From: Aquabacterium sp.
Lineage (GTDB): Bacteria > Pseudomonadota > Gammaproteobacteria > Burkholderiales > Burkholderiaceae_C
DNA: 36,952 bases
Assembly: GCA_017994835.1 (NCBI GenBank)
Contig: JAGOKC010000014.1
Coordinates: forward strand, 1 to 36,952
Direction: 5' to 3'
How positions within the stretch are numbered: the first letter of the stretch is position 1; the number at the start of each line of letters is the position of its first letter. This document shows, piece by piece, positions 18,458-27,122 of this stretch. The notes beneath the pieces are model-generated. The model searched no databases. It worked only from the letters and a program-made list of their open reading frames with translations, and was not told the origin of the DNA. Position numbers and translations under genes: made by a program.

Positions 18458-20710
18458 ATGTCCCGTCCCGTGTCGTCCTCCGCCCTCCCTCCAGCCCGCC
18501 CCCATCCTGCGGTGCTGCCCCTGAGTGCCATCGCAGCCGGTGTGGGGCTGAGCCTGTTGAGCACAACCGTGCTGGCGCAAACGGCCACGCCCGACACGCC
18601 ATCGACGAGCGCACAAGTGGCCACTGCCATCGACCCCAGTGTGCAAACACTGCCCTCGGTGTCCATCAAAGCCCAGACCGACCGCAAGCCCGAAGCCAAG
18701 ACGAGCTACCAGGCGGTGTCAACCAGCATTGGCAAGGGCAAACAGGCCTTGCGCGACATCCCCCAATCCATCACCGTTGTGACGGAAAAGCTGATGGATG
18801 ACCGGGGTCTGGACGACCTCAAGGACCTGCTGCGCACCACCGCCGGCGTCACGTTCCAGGCTGGCGAGACCGGCGAAGAGGACGTGCGGCTGCGCGGTTT
18901 CTCGCTGAGCCAGGCTGGCGACCTCTACATCGACGGGATGCGGGATCCCTCGCTGTACGAGCGCGACACCTTCAACAACGACCGCGTCGAAGTGCTCAAA
19001 GGTTCAGCCTCGATGCTGTTTGGGCGCGGCTCCACTGGCGGTGTGGTCAACCAGGTCAGCAAGCAACCCTTCCTGATGACCCAGCATGAAGTGGAGGCCT
19101 CGCTGGGCCTGGGCAGCGACGTGCGCCTGACGGGCGACTTCAACGTCAAGACTGGCGACGCAGCCGCCCTGCGCATGAACATCATGACGCACGAAGTCGA
19201 CGATCACGGCGTCATCGTGTCAAAGAAAGGCTTTGCGCCGACCTACCGCTGGGGCATCGGCACCCGCGACGAGTTTTCGGTCGGCTTCTATCACCTGGAG
19301 TATGACAACAACCCGATTTACAACCACCCCTGGTTTGCCGTCGATGGCAAGATCATCCCGAAGCTGGATGCTGACAGCTTCTACGGTCTGGACAGCGACT
19401 ACAACCGGGGCAATGCGACCTATGGCACGCTCAGCCACCTGCATCGCTTTGGTGACGGTGGCGAGTTGAAAACCACCCTGCGCCACGGTCGCTATCAGCG
19501 CGAACTGTGGGCCAGCGTTGCACGCTTTGCCACCGGCACCACCCTCGCCAACCTGAACGACAACACGGTCATCAACCGTGCCTCCAAAGGTCGCATCGCC
19601 ATCACCGACGGCACCGTGCTGCAAAGCGATTACAACAACAAGTTCCAGCTGGCAGGGATGCGCCACAACGTGATCACCGGTCTGGACTGGTCGCAGGACG
19701 AGGCACGACGCGCCAACAGCTACGCGGACCCAGCCGGCGTCACCCGCCCCACCACCACCGTGGGCAATCCAGATGCGGGTCAGTCGATCACGGATTCGCG
19801 CGCACCGGTTGCGTTCAACGAGTTCACCTCACGTAACCTGGGCTTGTACGTGCAGGACATGGTCGAGCTCAGTCCGACCATCAAGGTGTTGGCAGGCTTG
19901 CGCCACGACCGCTTCAGGGCCAGCTACGACACCGTGGCCGGCGACCACTTTGATCGCTCGGACAACCTCGTCAGCCAGCGACTGGGGGCCTTGTTCCAAC
20001 CCAGTGACTGGACCTCGTTCCACGCGTCTTACGGCACCTCGTTCAACACCTCGGGGGACACCTACCAGTTCGCCGTGCGAGGCCCCAGTCTGAAGGATGC
20101 CAACACACCCGCCGAGAAGAGCCGCAACTTCGAGCTCGGCACCAAGCTGGATCTGTTCAATCAGCGCCTGTCTATCAATGCGTCGGCCTTCTATACCGAG
20201 AAGTACAACGAACGCAACACCGACCCGGACACGGCCGCCACGCAACAACTGCTGTCAGGCAAGCGTCACGCCAAGGGGGTGGACATCGACTTGGCCGGGC
20301 AGATCACGCCGAAGTGGGAGGCCTACCTGTCGTACACCTGGATTCCGGTGGCACGCATCGACGAGAGCAATGTGACCACGGGCAACGCGCAACAACAAGG
20401 TGATCGTCCCGGCCTGACGCCCAAGCACAGCGTCAGCCTGTGGACCACCTACCAAGTGGCTCCCAAATGGCGCGTGGGTGGCGGTCTGAACCATCGTGGC
20501 GAACAGAACCCCGAAGGCAACCGTACGTTGATGGCCGCTGCGTTCACCACGCTCGACCTGATGGCCGAATACAAAATTGGCCCGAGCACCAGTGTCAAGC
20601 TCAACGTCACCAACGTGACCGACGAGTTGTATGCTGACTCGCTCTATCGCGGCTTCTATGCACCAGGCGCTGCACGCAGCGTGCAGGTCTCGCTGAAGTC
20701 CTCGTTCTAA
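18458..20710 (+). CDS. TonB-dependent siderophore receptor (Fiu/catecholate-type)
   Basis: 750-aa outer-membrane receptor. Signal peptide about 1-42 ending at TVLAQ; a TonB-box-like stretch PSVSIKAQ near 70; plug domain about 90-200 (ALRDIPQSITVVTEKLMDDR, LRGFSLSQAGDLYIDGMRD, RVEVLKGSASMLFGRGSTGG); then a 22-strand barrel ending in the terminal Phe (VSLKSSF) recognised by the BAM complex. The ATG at 18458 has GGAG nine bases upstream. Expression is probably iron-repressed through the Fur box at 18348. The plug sequence is like ferric-catecholate receptors; the exact siderophore cannot be told. ExbB/ExbD genes are elsewhere in the window. Confidence 0.93.
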   Translation: MSRPVSSSALPPARPHPAVLPLSAIAAGVGLSLLSTTVLAQTATPDTPSTSAQVATAIDPSVQTLPSVSIKAQTDRKPEAKTSYQAVSTSIGKGKQALRDIPQSITVVTEKLMDDRGLDDLKDLLRTTAGVTFQAGETGEEDVRLRGFSLSQAGDLYIDGMRDPSLYERDTFNNDRVEVLKGSASMLFGRGSTGGVVNQVSKQPFLMTQHEVEASLGLGSDVRLTGDFNVKTGDAAALRMNIMTHEVDDHGVIVSKKGFAPTYRWGIGTRDEFSVGFYHLEYDNNPIYNHPWFAVDGKIIPKLDADSFYGLDSDYNRGNATYGTLSHLHRFGDGGELKTTLRHGRYQRELWASVARFATGTTLANLNDNTVINRASKGRIAITDGTVLQSDYNNKFQLAGMRHNVITGLDWSQDEARRANSYADPAGVTRPTTTVGNPDAGQSITDSRAPVAFNEFTSRNLGLYVQDMVELSPTIKVLAGLRHDRFRASYDTVAGDHFDRSDNLVSQRLGALFQPSDWTSFHASYGTSFNTSGDTYQFAVRGPSLKDANTPAEKSRNFELGTKLDLFNQRLSINASAFYTEKYNERNTDPDTAATQQLLSGKRHAKGVDIDLAGQITPKWEAYLSYTWIPVARIDESNVTTGNAQQQGDRPGLTPKHSVSLWTTYQVAPKWRVGGGLNHRGEQNPEGNRTLMAAAFTTLDLMAEYKIGPSTSVKLNVTNVTDELYADSLYRGFYAPGAARSVQVSLKSSF

Positions 20711-20712
20711 GT

Positions 20713-20889
20713 TCACGTGCCACCGCCCGCACCCAGGCGGTACAAGCCCAGAACAACGAACAGATCGTCCCTGGCACCGACACGGTCAGAGACGATCAGC
20801 AACGGGTCTTGCAAGCCCTCAACCGTCACCCGCTGTTTTTCTCGACAGCGCTGCACCGCAAGCTGCTGGTGCGCACCTCAGTGAACTGA
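20713..20889 (+). pseudogene. Possible 3' remnant of a deleted gene
   Basis: Directly after the receptor stop, in a different frame, a coding-like stretch of about 58 codons runs to a TGA at 20887. It includes VQAQNNEQIVPGTDTVRDDQ and ends HRKLLVRTSVN. Codon use is G/C-rich at third positions in this frame. Back to the in-frame stop at 20635 there is no ATG or GTG, so it cannot be a normal gene by itself. The simplest reading is the tail of a gene whose front was lost beside the receptor. I do not recognise the family. Chance openness in high-GC DNA is the alternative. Confidence 0.35.
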
Positions 20890-20904
20890 TGACGGAACAC
20901 GCAC

Positions 20905-22170
20905 TCACGGTGTCGCGCGCAGCCGCGTCGGCCGCTTCTTGCGCCCCAGACTCATCTGCTTGAACACGGTCTTCAAAAACACCCACAAGGCGCTTTCATT
21001 CGGGCACGGTGCCTCGCCACGCCCGATGCGCTTGAGCTGGCCGGTGTACCAGTTCACCTCCATCATGCCGGTGCGATCGATCATGGGAATGCCCGTCTTG
21101 ATGGGCCGCACCTGTTGCCGTGGGGACTCGCCCGCCAACAGTCGCTGCACCACATCCGGTTCGATTGCCACCGCACGCGCCAACCCCACCAGATCGACCG
21201 CACCTGATTCGATGGCAGCAGCCATGCCTGCCAGCGAACGGAAGCCACCTGTCACCACCAAAGGCACCTGCACCGCCTGACGGGCTTTTTCAGCAAAGGC
21301 GAGGAAATAAGCCTCGCGCTGCCGAGTGCTCTCCTTGGCTGGCTCGGCGCTGGCCTTCACGCCGGTCATGGCGGGTGCCTCATAGGTGCCACCTGAAATT
21401 TCCACGAGGTCAACGCCAGCCTCGGCCAGTGCGCGAATGGTGTCGAGCGATTCCACTTCGGTGAACCCACCGCGTTGAAAATCGGCCGAATTCAGCTTGA
21501 TGCCAATCGGGAAATCCGGCCCCACCTCGTCACGCATGGCGGCCAGCACGGCCAGCACAAAGCGACGACGCTTCTCGGGCGACCCACCCCAGGCATCGGT
21601 ACGGCGATTGTGGTGCGGCGACAAGAACTGGCTGATCAGATAGCCATGCGCCGCATGGATCTGCACCCCGGTGAACCCGGCACGCTTGACGATGCCCGCA
21701 GCCCGCCCGAATCGGGTGATGAGATCCTGCACCTCGACATCCGTCAGCTCGCGCGGCACCGGAAAAAACGCCTGCATATCGGAGCGAAACGGCACCGCCG
21801 ATGGGGCCACGTTCTCAGGATTGAGCCCCTTGGGGGCCTGCTTGCCGGGGTGATTGAGCTGCACCCAGCATTGGGTGCCGTGGCGTGTGGCTGCCTTTGC
21901 CCAGGCGCGCAACTCGGCCATCTGGCTGTCGTCCTCGATGACCACATTGCCCGGCTCACCCAGCGCGCGCCGGTCGATCATCACATTGCCCGTGATGCAC
22001 AACCCCAAACCGCCATCAGCCCAGGTGCCATACAGGCGCGCCAACTCGGGCGTGGCCCAGCCCTGGCGGGTGCCCAGTGCCTCGCTCATCGCCGATTTGC
22101 ATACACGGTTCTTCAGCACGCCGCCTCGCGGTAGCTGAAAAGATTGGGCCAACACAGCTTGAGGCAACAT
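20905..22170 (-). CDS. NADH:flavin oxidoreductase, old yellow enzyme family
   Basis: 421-aa FMN-dependent ene-reductase-like TIM barrel. Seen: LKNRVCKSAMSEALG (FMN-binding loop), GLCITGNVMIDRRALGEPGN, QLNHPGKQAP, and the active-site signature GVQIHAAHGYLISQFLSPHH (HAAHGYL at 172-178) followed by NRRTDAWGGSPEKRRRF. LVVTGGFRS and GLARAVAIEPD bind phosphate. The basic C-terminal tail (about 400-421, SLGRKKRPTRLRATP) lies beyond the usual fold. The ATG at 22170 has GGAG about six bases upstream. Physiological substrate unknown. Confidence 0.92.
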   Translation of the reverse strand: MLPQAVLAQSFQLPRGGVLKNRVCKSAMSEALGTRQGWATPELARLYGTWADGGLGLCITGNVMIDRRALGEPGNVVIEDDSQMAELRAWAKAATRHGTQCWVQLNHPGKQAPKGLNPENVAPSAVPFRSDMQAFFPVPRELTDVEVQDLITRFGRAAGIVKRAGFTGVQIHAAHGYLISQFLSPHHNRRTDAWGGSPEKRRRFVLAVLAAMRDEVGPDFPIGIKLNSADFQRGGFTEVESLDTIRALAEAGVDLVEISGGTYEAPAMTGVKASAEPAKESTRQREAYFLAFAEKARQAVQVPLVVTGGFRSLAGMAAAIESGAVDLVGLARAVAIEPDVVQRLLAGESPRQQVRPIKTGIPMIDRTGMMEVNWYTGQLKRIGRGEAPCPNESALWVFLKTVFKQMSLGRKKRPTRLRATP

Positions 22171-22401
22171 TCATCACTCCATGAAATCGGACAACTGGCG
22201 GAAAACACGCACCCCGATTGAACCTCAAAGCACGCCTGCCCCTGCTTTTCGGGGCTCACAACGCGGTACAAACGGTGCCACGGGTCAGTTTTGGGCACGA
22301 AAAGCATTACCATCGCCGAGGCAAGTCCCAGCGCAGCGCTTGTTCAGGCTAACAGCCACTGGGCTCGAATCAGATCAGACTCATCAATTGGAGTGAAACA
22401 C

Positions 22402-22713
22402 ATGGCAACTGCAAAGAAAGCCCCGGCCAAGAAGGCCGAAGGCACCAAGGCTCCGGCAGCCAAGCGCGCCCCCAATGCCGCTTTCCTCAAGCCCCTGACG
22501 CCCAGCCCGCTGCTGGCCGCCGTGATCGGTGCCGCGCCCCTGCCGCGTACCGAAGTCACCAAGAAGGTGTGGGAGTACATCAAGAAGCACAACCTGCAAG
22601 ATGCAGCCAACAAGCGCAACATCAATGCCGATGCCAAGCTCAAGCCCATCTTCGGCAAAGACCAGGTCACCATGTTCGAACTGACCAAGCTGGTCAGCGT
22701 GCAACTGAGCTGA
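22402..22713 (+). CDS. SWIB/MDM2-domain protein with Lys/Ala-rich N-terminus
   Basis: 103 aa. Residues 1-28 are rich in Lys, Ala and Pro (ATAKKAPAKKAEGTKAPAAK), like histone H1 tails. Residues about 30-102 form a SWIB domain (FLKPLTPSPLLAAVIGAAPL, VTKKVWEYIKKHNLQDAANK, INADAKLKPIFGKDQVTMFE). SWIB is known from eukaryotic chromatin remodellers and also occurs as small stand-alone proteins in Chlamydia and many proteobacteria. The basic tail suggests nucleoid or RNA contact, which is inference. GGAG lies nine bases before the ATG and a clear terminator follows. Confidence 0.92.
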   Translation: MATAKKAPAKKAEGTKAPAAKRAPNAAFLKPLTPSPLLAAVIGAAPLPRTEVTKKVWEYIKKHNLQDAANKRNINADAKLKPIFGKDQVTMFELTKLVSVQLS

Positions 22714-22766
22714 TCCAACATGCGCAGGCTGCACTGACGAGTCCAGCCTGTCGCATCTGCAGAAAG

Positions 22767-22790
22767 AGCCCGGCCCTGCCGGGCTTTTTC
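22767..22790 (+). terminator. Rho-independent terminator of the SWIB gene
   Basis: GCCCGGC-CCT-GCCGGGC (22768-22784) is a perfect 7-bp GC stem, extendable by an A-T pair, followed by TTTTT (22785-22789). It is 55 bp after the SWIB stop codon. Confidence 0.9.
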
Positions 22791-22923
22791 ATGTCCGCCC
22801 CAGGGAAGCTACGGAGATCGTTGTCCCGAGGGGTGACGCACAATGTCCCGCGCCCCTCGACACCGAGCGGCACCCGATGCCCATCAGGCATCCGTCTTTG
22901 TGTCCCACTCTCAGGAGAACCCC

Positions 22924-23148
22924 ATGTGGAAGATTTTGGTGGCCTTTGTGGCCTTCGCGGCCCTGGCCATTTTCGTGCTGATGAAGAGCGGTGGCGACAT
23001 CGACATGGGCGGTGAAAAGCACGGCATCGAGGTGGAGCACAGCGCATCCGTGGCCAGCGATGCCGCCTCGGTCGTCGAAGCTGCGGCCTCGGTGGCCAGC
23101 GACGCGGCACAAGCCGCATCGGCCGTCGCCAGCGCGGCCAGCAACTGA
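22924..23148 (+). CDS. Small single-pass membrane protein with Ala/Ser repeat tail
   Basis: 74 aa. One N-terminal membrane helix (about 2-20, MWKILVAFVAFAALAIFVLM), a short Gly/Asp-rich linker (SGGDIDMGGEKHG) and a low-complexity tail of Ala, Ser, Val and acidic residues in which ASVASDAA occurs twice, ending AQAASAVASAASN. The tail should be a long helix or coiled coil projecting from the membrane. A good ribosome binding site (AGGAGA) precedes the ATG at 22924; the longer frame from 22843 is not needed. Function unknown. It stands alone downstream of the SWIB terminator. Confidence 0.75.
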   Translation: MWKILVAFVAFAALAIFVLMKSGGDIDMGGEKHGIEVEHSASVASDAASVVEAAASVASDAAQAASAVASAASN

Positions 23149-23177
23149 TCGCATGCGCCTCGGTTGAGGCGCTGCGC

Positions 23178-23678
23178 TCACACCGGTTGACCCGCCTCGT
23201 GGTGCGTCAAGCCGGCGTGGCCCCGCTCTGCGGCGAGCCACTGCAACACGGGAATGGTGCCCGGCAAAACCGGCACCACGTCCACCGGCAGCGTTTGCCA
23301 CGCCATGTGTTGCGACTCCTTCATCTCGAACTCCCCCTGCCAGTCGTACACCTTGCAAAAATGCAGGCGCACGCGCGCGTGGGGGTAGTCCATCAGCTCG
23401 ACTTGCCAGGGAAAGGCTTCACCAATGGTGATGCCGATCTCCTCGTGCAGCTCGCGACGCAAGGCCTGCTCGACGGTCTCGCCAGCCTCCAGCTTGCCGC
23501 CCGGAAACTCCCAGTAGCCCGCATAGACCTTGCCTTGCGGCCTTGAGGTCAGCAGGAAGCGACTTTCACGCCCTTGCGCATCGCGCTCGATGAGCACACC
23601 CACAGCGACCTCGACCGGCGTGCGGTCCGTCGCGTCCATCACGTGATAGGACTTGCGCTCGGACGATGCCTCAGACAT
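23178..23678 (-). CDS. mutT: Nudix hydrolase, MutT-type (8-oxo-dGTP diphosphatase)
   Basis: 166 aa. The Nudix box GKLEAGETVEQALRRELHEE plus IGI (about 61-83) satisfies GX5EX7REUXEEXGU. The preceding LLTSRPQGKVYAGYWEFPGG and the C-terminal PVLP-TIPVLQWL pattern are typical of MutT, which removes oxidised dGTP before it is misincorporated. The ATG at 23678 overlaps the end of the upstream DUF815 ATPase by 8 bp, indicating coupled translation. An internal Met start (about residue 14) is possible. Confidence 0.88.
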   Translation of the reverse strand: MSEASSERKSYHVMDATDRTPVEVAVGVLIERDAQGRESRFLLTSRPQGKVYAGYWEFPGGKLEAGETVEQALRRELHEEIGITIGEAFPWQVELMDYPHARVRLHFCKVYDWQGEFEMKESQHMAWQTLPVDVVPVLPGTIPVLQWLAAERGHAGLTHHEAGQPV

Positions 23679-24585
23679 GGTCGGCTCCGGTGTGATCGCG
23701 CCCCGCGTAATCACGCGCGAACTGATAGGCCACGCGGCCCGAACGCGAACCGCGCTCCAGCGCCCACAGCAGGGCCTGCGGGCGGGCCACGGCCATCACC
23801 CCCTCAGGCAGGCTGAAGTGGCTCAGCCACTGCGCCACGATGGCCAGGTACTCGTCTTGCGTGAAGGGATAGAAGCTGATCCACAGCCCGAAGCGCTCGG
23901 ACAGCGAGATCTTCTCTTCCACCGCCTCGCCAGGATGCAGTTCGCCATCGCTGGTGTGCTTGTAGGAGGCGTTGTCGGAGTGGTATTCGGGCAGCAGGTG
24001 GCGGCGGTTGGACGTGGCCATCAGCAGCACGTTGTCGCCACCGGCCGACACGGTGCCATCGAGGATGGACTTGAGCGCCTTGTAACCGGGCTCGCCCTCG
24101 TCAAAACTGAGGTCGTCACAGAAGATGATGAAGCGCTCAGGGCGGGTGCTCACGAGCTCGATCAGATCAGGCAGGTCGATCAGGTCGGCCTTGTCCACCT
24201 CGATGAGGCGTAGCCCCTGCCCGGCGTGGGCGTGCAGGCCGGCCTTGACCAACGAGGATTTACCGGTGCCGCGCGCACCCGACAGCAACACGTTGTTGGC
24301 CGGTTGGCCCGCCACAAACTGGGCCAGGTTGCGGGCAAAGCGCCCCTTTTGTGTGTCCACCTCCTGCAGATCGGCATAGGTGATGTGGGCGACGTGGCGC
24401 ACCGGTTCGAGCCGCCCGGCCGCCCAGGCCTGCCCGCTGCGCTTGCGGTAACGAAACGCCACCGAGGCCGACCAGTCGGGCGCGAGCACGGCATGTTGAG
24501 CGGAGGGCAGCAAGGCATCGAGTCGCGTCACCAGCGACTCGGCACGTTGCAGCAGGGAGATCAGGGCGGGGTCAAGCGTCGTCAT
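23671..24585 (-). CDS. DUF815-family P-loop ATPase
   Basis: 304 aa. Walker A GARGTGKS at 103-110, Walker B RFIIFCDDLSFDEGE at about 151-165, and a sensor-like LLMATSNRRHLLPEYHSDN, all typical of DUF815 ATPases, an AAA-like family of unknown role. The C-terminal lid region includes ERGSRSGRVAYQFARDYAG. It lies between slmA and mutT on the same strand, overlapping mutT, a neighbourhood also common in other betaproteobacteria as far as I recall. No membrane segments. Confidence 0.9.
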   Translation of the reverse strand: MTTLDPALISLLQRAESLVTRLDALLPSAQHAVLAPDWSASVAFRYRKRSGQAWAAGRLEPVRHVAHITYADLQEVDTQKGRFARNLAQFVAGQPANNVLLSGARGTGKSSLVKAGLHAHAGQGLRLIEVDKADLIDLPDLIELVSTRPERFIIFCDDLSFDEGEPGYKALKSILDGTVSAGGDNVLLMATSNRRHLLPEYHSDNASYKHTSDGELHPGEAVEEKISLSERFGLWISFYPFTQDEYLAIVAQWLSHFSLPEGVMAVARPQALLWALERGSRSGRVAYQFARDYAGRDHTGADHV

Positions 24586-24618
24586 GCGGGCAGTGTAGCG
24601 ACTGCCGCGCCGAGGGCA

Positions 24619-25311
24619 TCAACGCAGCAGTTGCTGCAAGCTGGCGTCGAGGTGTTCGGTGGGCAGGCGCTGAAAACCGGTGCGCACAAAGCGTTGCAAG
24701 CGACCCAGCACGAAGCTCACGGCCAGCGAGGCATGGGCTTGCGCATCCACGGTGGGCGTGAGTGAACCACGTGCGTCGGCCACGGCCTTGTGGCTCTGGC
24801 GCAGCACGGACTCCAGCCGGTCCCACAACTGGTTGATGCGGGCGGACAGGCGTTCGTGCTCCAGGATGAGGGCGTCGCCCACCATCACGCGGCACATGCC
24901 GGGGTTTTTCTGCGCGAACTGCAGCACCAGCGCCAGCAGGCGGGCCACCTGCTGCGCCGGATCGGCTTCGCGCGCCTGAATCTGGTTGGCGAGCGAGAAC
25001 AGGCTGTCTTCGATGAAGGCGATCAGGCCCTCGAACATCTGCGCCTTGCTGGCGAAATGGCGGTACAGGGCGGCCTCGCTCACGGCCAGATGCCTGGCCA
25101 GCACAGCGGTCGTGATGCGCTCGGCACCGGGTTGCTCCAGCAGCGTCGCCAGGGCGTGAAGGATTTGTTCGCGGCGCTCGCCGGGCTTGGGGCGCTTGCG
25201 CGGCACGGGAGCATCTTGTGCGGCGTCAGTGACAACCGGCGACACCGACGGGGAGGATGGCACCGCAGCCGCTGTAGCCTGTGCCGCCTGGGGTGAGTAC
25301 GCGTCCGACAT
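24619..25311 (-). CDS. slmA: TetR-family nucleoid occlusion factor SlmA
   Basis: 230 aa from the ATG at 25311, which has AGGGAGG five bases upstream. After a disordered Ala/Pro/Ser N-terminus of about 40 residues comes RKRPKPGERREQILHALATL and the helix-turn-helix ITTAVLARHLAVSEAALYRH (about 66-85), diagnostic of SlmA. The rest is the SlmA-type ligand/dimer domain (KNPGMCRVMVGDALILEHER). SlmA binds specific chromosomal sites and blocks FtsZ polymerisation over the nucleoid. The N-terminal extension is longer than in E. coli. Its place after argB and a HAD phosphatase is typical of Burkholderiales. Confidence 0.93.
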   Translation of the reverse strand: MSDAYSPQAAQATAAAVPSSPSVSPVVTDAAQDAPVPRKRPKPGERREQILHALATLLEQPGAERITTAVLARHLAVSEAALYRHFASKAQMFEGLIAFIEDSLFSLANQIQAREADPAQQVARLLALVLQFAQKNPGMCRVMVGDALILEHERLSARINQLWDRLESVLRQSHKAVADARGSLTPTVDAQAHASLAVSFVLGRLQRFVRTGFQRLPTEHLDASLQQLLR

Positions 25312-25331
25312 CCAGCCTCCCTGTGTGGTGA

Positions 25332-26036
25332 TCACCGACTTGCCGTGCGGCCCCAGCGGTGCAGGGTCCGTAGCTTTTTGATTTTGACACACACCCAGGG
25401 CGGTCGCCCATGCAGCGGCAGGCCCGTTTCCAGTCCATGCGGGTTGTGCTGCAAATAGTGTTGCATCCACACCGTTCGCAATCCCAGACGACGGGCACTC
25501 TTGAGATTGGCCAGCGTGTCTTCCACCAGCACGCAGCGGTGCGCGAGCAGTTTGTGCCGCGCCAGCACCACGCGCAACATGCGGGTGTCGGGCTTGGGGC
25601 GCAGGTCGCCAAACACCCGCATGCCTTCGATGGTGATGATGCCATCGAAGCACGAGGCCAGATCGAGCGCAGTGAGCACCCGTTTGGCGTAGTCGGCTGG
25701 CGCGTTGGTCAGCAAAAACTTGCGCCCTGGCAGGCTGTGCAAGGCGGCGCGGTCCACCGGCGGGATGTGCAGGTGCGCCTCCAGCCCCGGCAGTGTGTGG
25801 GTCTCGGCCAGAAAGTGCGCCGCGCGGATGCCGTGGTGTTTTTCCAGCCCCAGCAACGTGGCACCGTAACGCCGCCAGTAGTGCATGCGCAGTCGATCGG
25901 CCTCGTCGTGCCGCAGACTCAGGTGCTGCACGATGTAGTCGGTCATCGAGCGGTTGAGCCGCCCGAACACGGCCCGGCTGGCATCGTGCAGGGTGTTGTC
26001 AAGGTCGAACAACCAGATGGGGTCGGCCCCGCTCAT
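25332..26036 (-). CDS. HAD-superfamily phosphatase, pyrimidine 5'-nucleotidase type
   Basis: 234 aa from the ATG at 26036. The HAD motif I is FDLDNTLHDAS (Asp11 nucleophile, Asp13), motif II FLLTNAPADYAKRVL, motif III RPKPDTRML and motif IV VLVEDTLANLKSAR. The helical cap before motif II resembles yeast Sdt1-like pyrimidine 5'-nucleotidases, the usual annotation of this argB neighbour. It ends 20 bp before slmA starts. A start at 26060 would add eight residues and bring it to 5 bp from the argB stop. Confidence 0.88.
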   Translation of the reverse strand: MSGADPIWLFDLDNTLHDASRAVFGRLNRSMTDYIVQHLSLRHDEADRLRMHYWRRYGATLLGLEKHHGIRAAHFLAETHTLPGLEAHLHIPPVDRAALHSLPGRKFLLTNAPADYAKRVLTALDLASCFDGIITIEGMRVFGDLRPKPDTRMLRVVLARHKLLAHRCVLVEDTLANLKSARRLGLRTVWMQHYLQHNPHGLETGLPLHGRPPWVCVKIKKLRTLHRWGRTASR

Positions 26037-26065
26037 GCCCACCCCATCGCCGCGGCGCATCGTGT

Positions 26066-26974
26066 TCAGTGCGAACGGATCATGGTGCCGTAGGCCTGCT
26101 CGGTGAGGATTTCGAGCAGCATGGCGTGAGGCACCCGACCATCGACGATGTGCACGGCGTTGACGCCGCTCTTGGCCGCATCCAGCGCACCGGCGATCTT
26201 GGGCAGCATGCCGCCGCTGATGGTGCCGTCGGCGATCAGCTCGTCAATGCGGCGCGCGGTCAGGTCGGTCAGCAGATTGCCTTCCTTGTCGAGAACGCCC
26301 TTGATGTTGGTGAGCAGCATGAGCTTTTCGGCCTTGAGGATCTCGGCCAGCTTCGCGGCCACCAGGTCGGCGTTGATGTTGTAGCTCTCGTTCTGCTCGC
26401 CAAAGCCGATGGGGCTGATGACGGGGATGAACTGGTCGTCCTGCAAGGCCTTGACCACGCTGGGGTCGATGGTTTCGATTTCCCCTACCAGGCCCACGTC
26501 GTGCTCTTTGGTGGCATCTTCCAGGTCCACCAGCTTGAGCTTGCGAGCGCGGATCATGCCACCGTCGCGGCCCGTCAGGCCCACGGCCTTGCCACCGGCG
26601 GCGTTGATCAGGCCCACGATGTCTTGCTGCACCTCGCCGGCCAGCACCCACTCGACCACTTCCATGGTTTCTTCGTCGGTGACACGCATGCCCTGAATGA
26701 ACTGGCCTTTCTTGCCGATCTTGTTCAGTGCCGCGTCGATTTGCGGGCCGCCACCGTGCACCACCACCGGGTTGAGGCCGACCAGCTTGAGCAGCACCAC
26801 GTCTTCGGCGAAATCGGCCTGCAGGGCTGGGTCGGTCATGGCGTTGCCGCCGTACTTGATGACGATGGTCTTGCCGTGGAACTTGCGGATGTAGGGCAAG
26901 GCCTGCGCCAGGATCTCCGCCTTGTCACGGGGCGCAATGTGGGCAACGAGGTCGGGCTGGGCAGAGTGGGGCAT
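26066..26974 (-). CDS. argB: Acetylglutamate kinase
   Basis: Second step of arginine synthesis. 302 aa. Amino acid kinase motifs: [20 protein letters not shown] at about 37-56, [57 protein letters not shown] and [20 protein letters not shown]. The N-terminal helix of about 25 residues before IVIKYGG is of the type linked to hexameric, arginine-inhibited enzymes; inhibition is inferred. It heads the argB-HAD-slmA-DUF815-mutT run. Confidence 0.97.
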   Translation of the reverse strand: MPHSAQPDLVAHIAPRDKAEILAQALPYIRKFHGKTIVIKYGGNAMTDPALQADFAEDVVLLKLVGLNPVVVHGGGPQIDAALNKIGKKGQFIQGMRVTDEETMEVVEWVLAGEVQQDIVGLINAAGGKAVGLTGRDGGMIRARKLKLVDLEDATKEHDVGLVGEIETIDPSVVKALQDDQFIPVISPIGFGEQNESYNINADLVAAKLAEILKAEKLMLLTNIKGVLDKEGNLLTDLTARRIDELIADGTISGGMLPKIAGALDAAKSGVNAVHIVDGRVPHAMLLEILTEQAYGTMIRSH

Positions 26975-27062
26975 GGCGTGCGCGCAAAGAAGGTGGGAGG
27001 AGAAGACAAAACCGCATTTTAGAAGCCTGCAGCCGTCCTCGGTTGCGAAGCGGTCAACCCGG

Positions 27063-27090
27063 TTGGATGGCTGTGCGTTTCATGGATACT
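27063..27090 (+). promoter_or_regulatory. Candidate promoter of the CusF-like gene
   Basis: TTGGAT (27063-27068), a 16-bp spacer and GATACT (27085-27090) suggest a sigma70 promoter with a start near 27097, leaving a leader of about 26 nt. Confidence 0.45.
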
Positions 27091-27110
27091 GTCACCCTTG
27101 TTTGTGACAG
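27089..27110. promoter_or_regulatory. Inverted repeat over the CusF-like gene's transcription start
   Basis: CTGTCAC (27089-27095) and GTGACAG (27104-27110) form a perfect 7-bp inverted repeat with an 8-bp centre. It overlaps the last bases of the -10 box and the predicted start, and ends directly before the ribosome binding site AGGAG (27111-27115). Placement suits a repressor operator. It lacks the layout of a CueR/MerR site, which sits between -35 and -10. Confidence 0.45.
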
Positions 27111-27122
27111 AGGAGCAATGCC

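Noticed and set aside
26069-27022. 317-codon plus-strand frame
   Set aside because: Shadow of argB.
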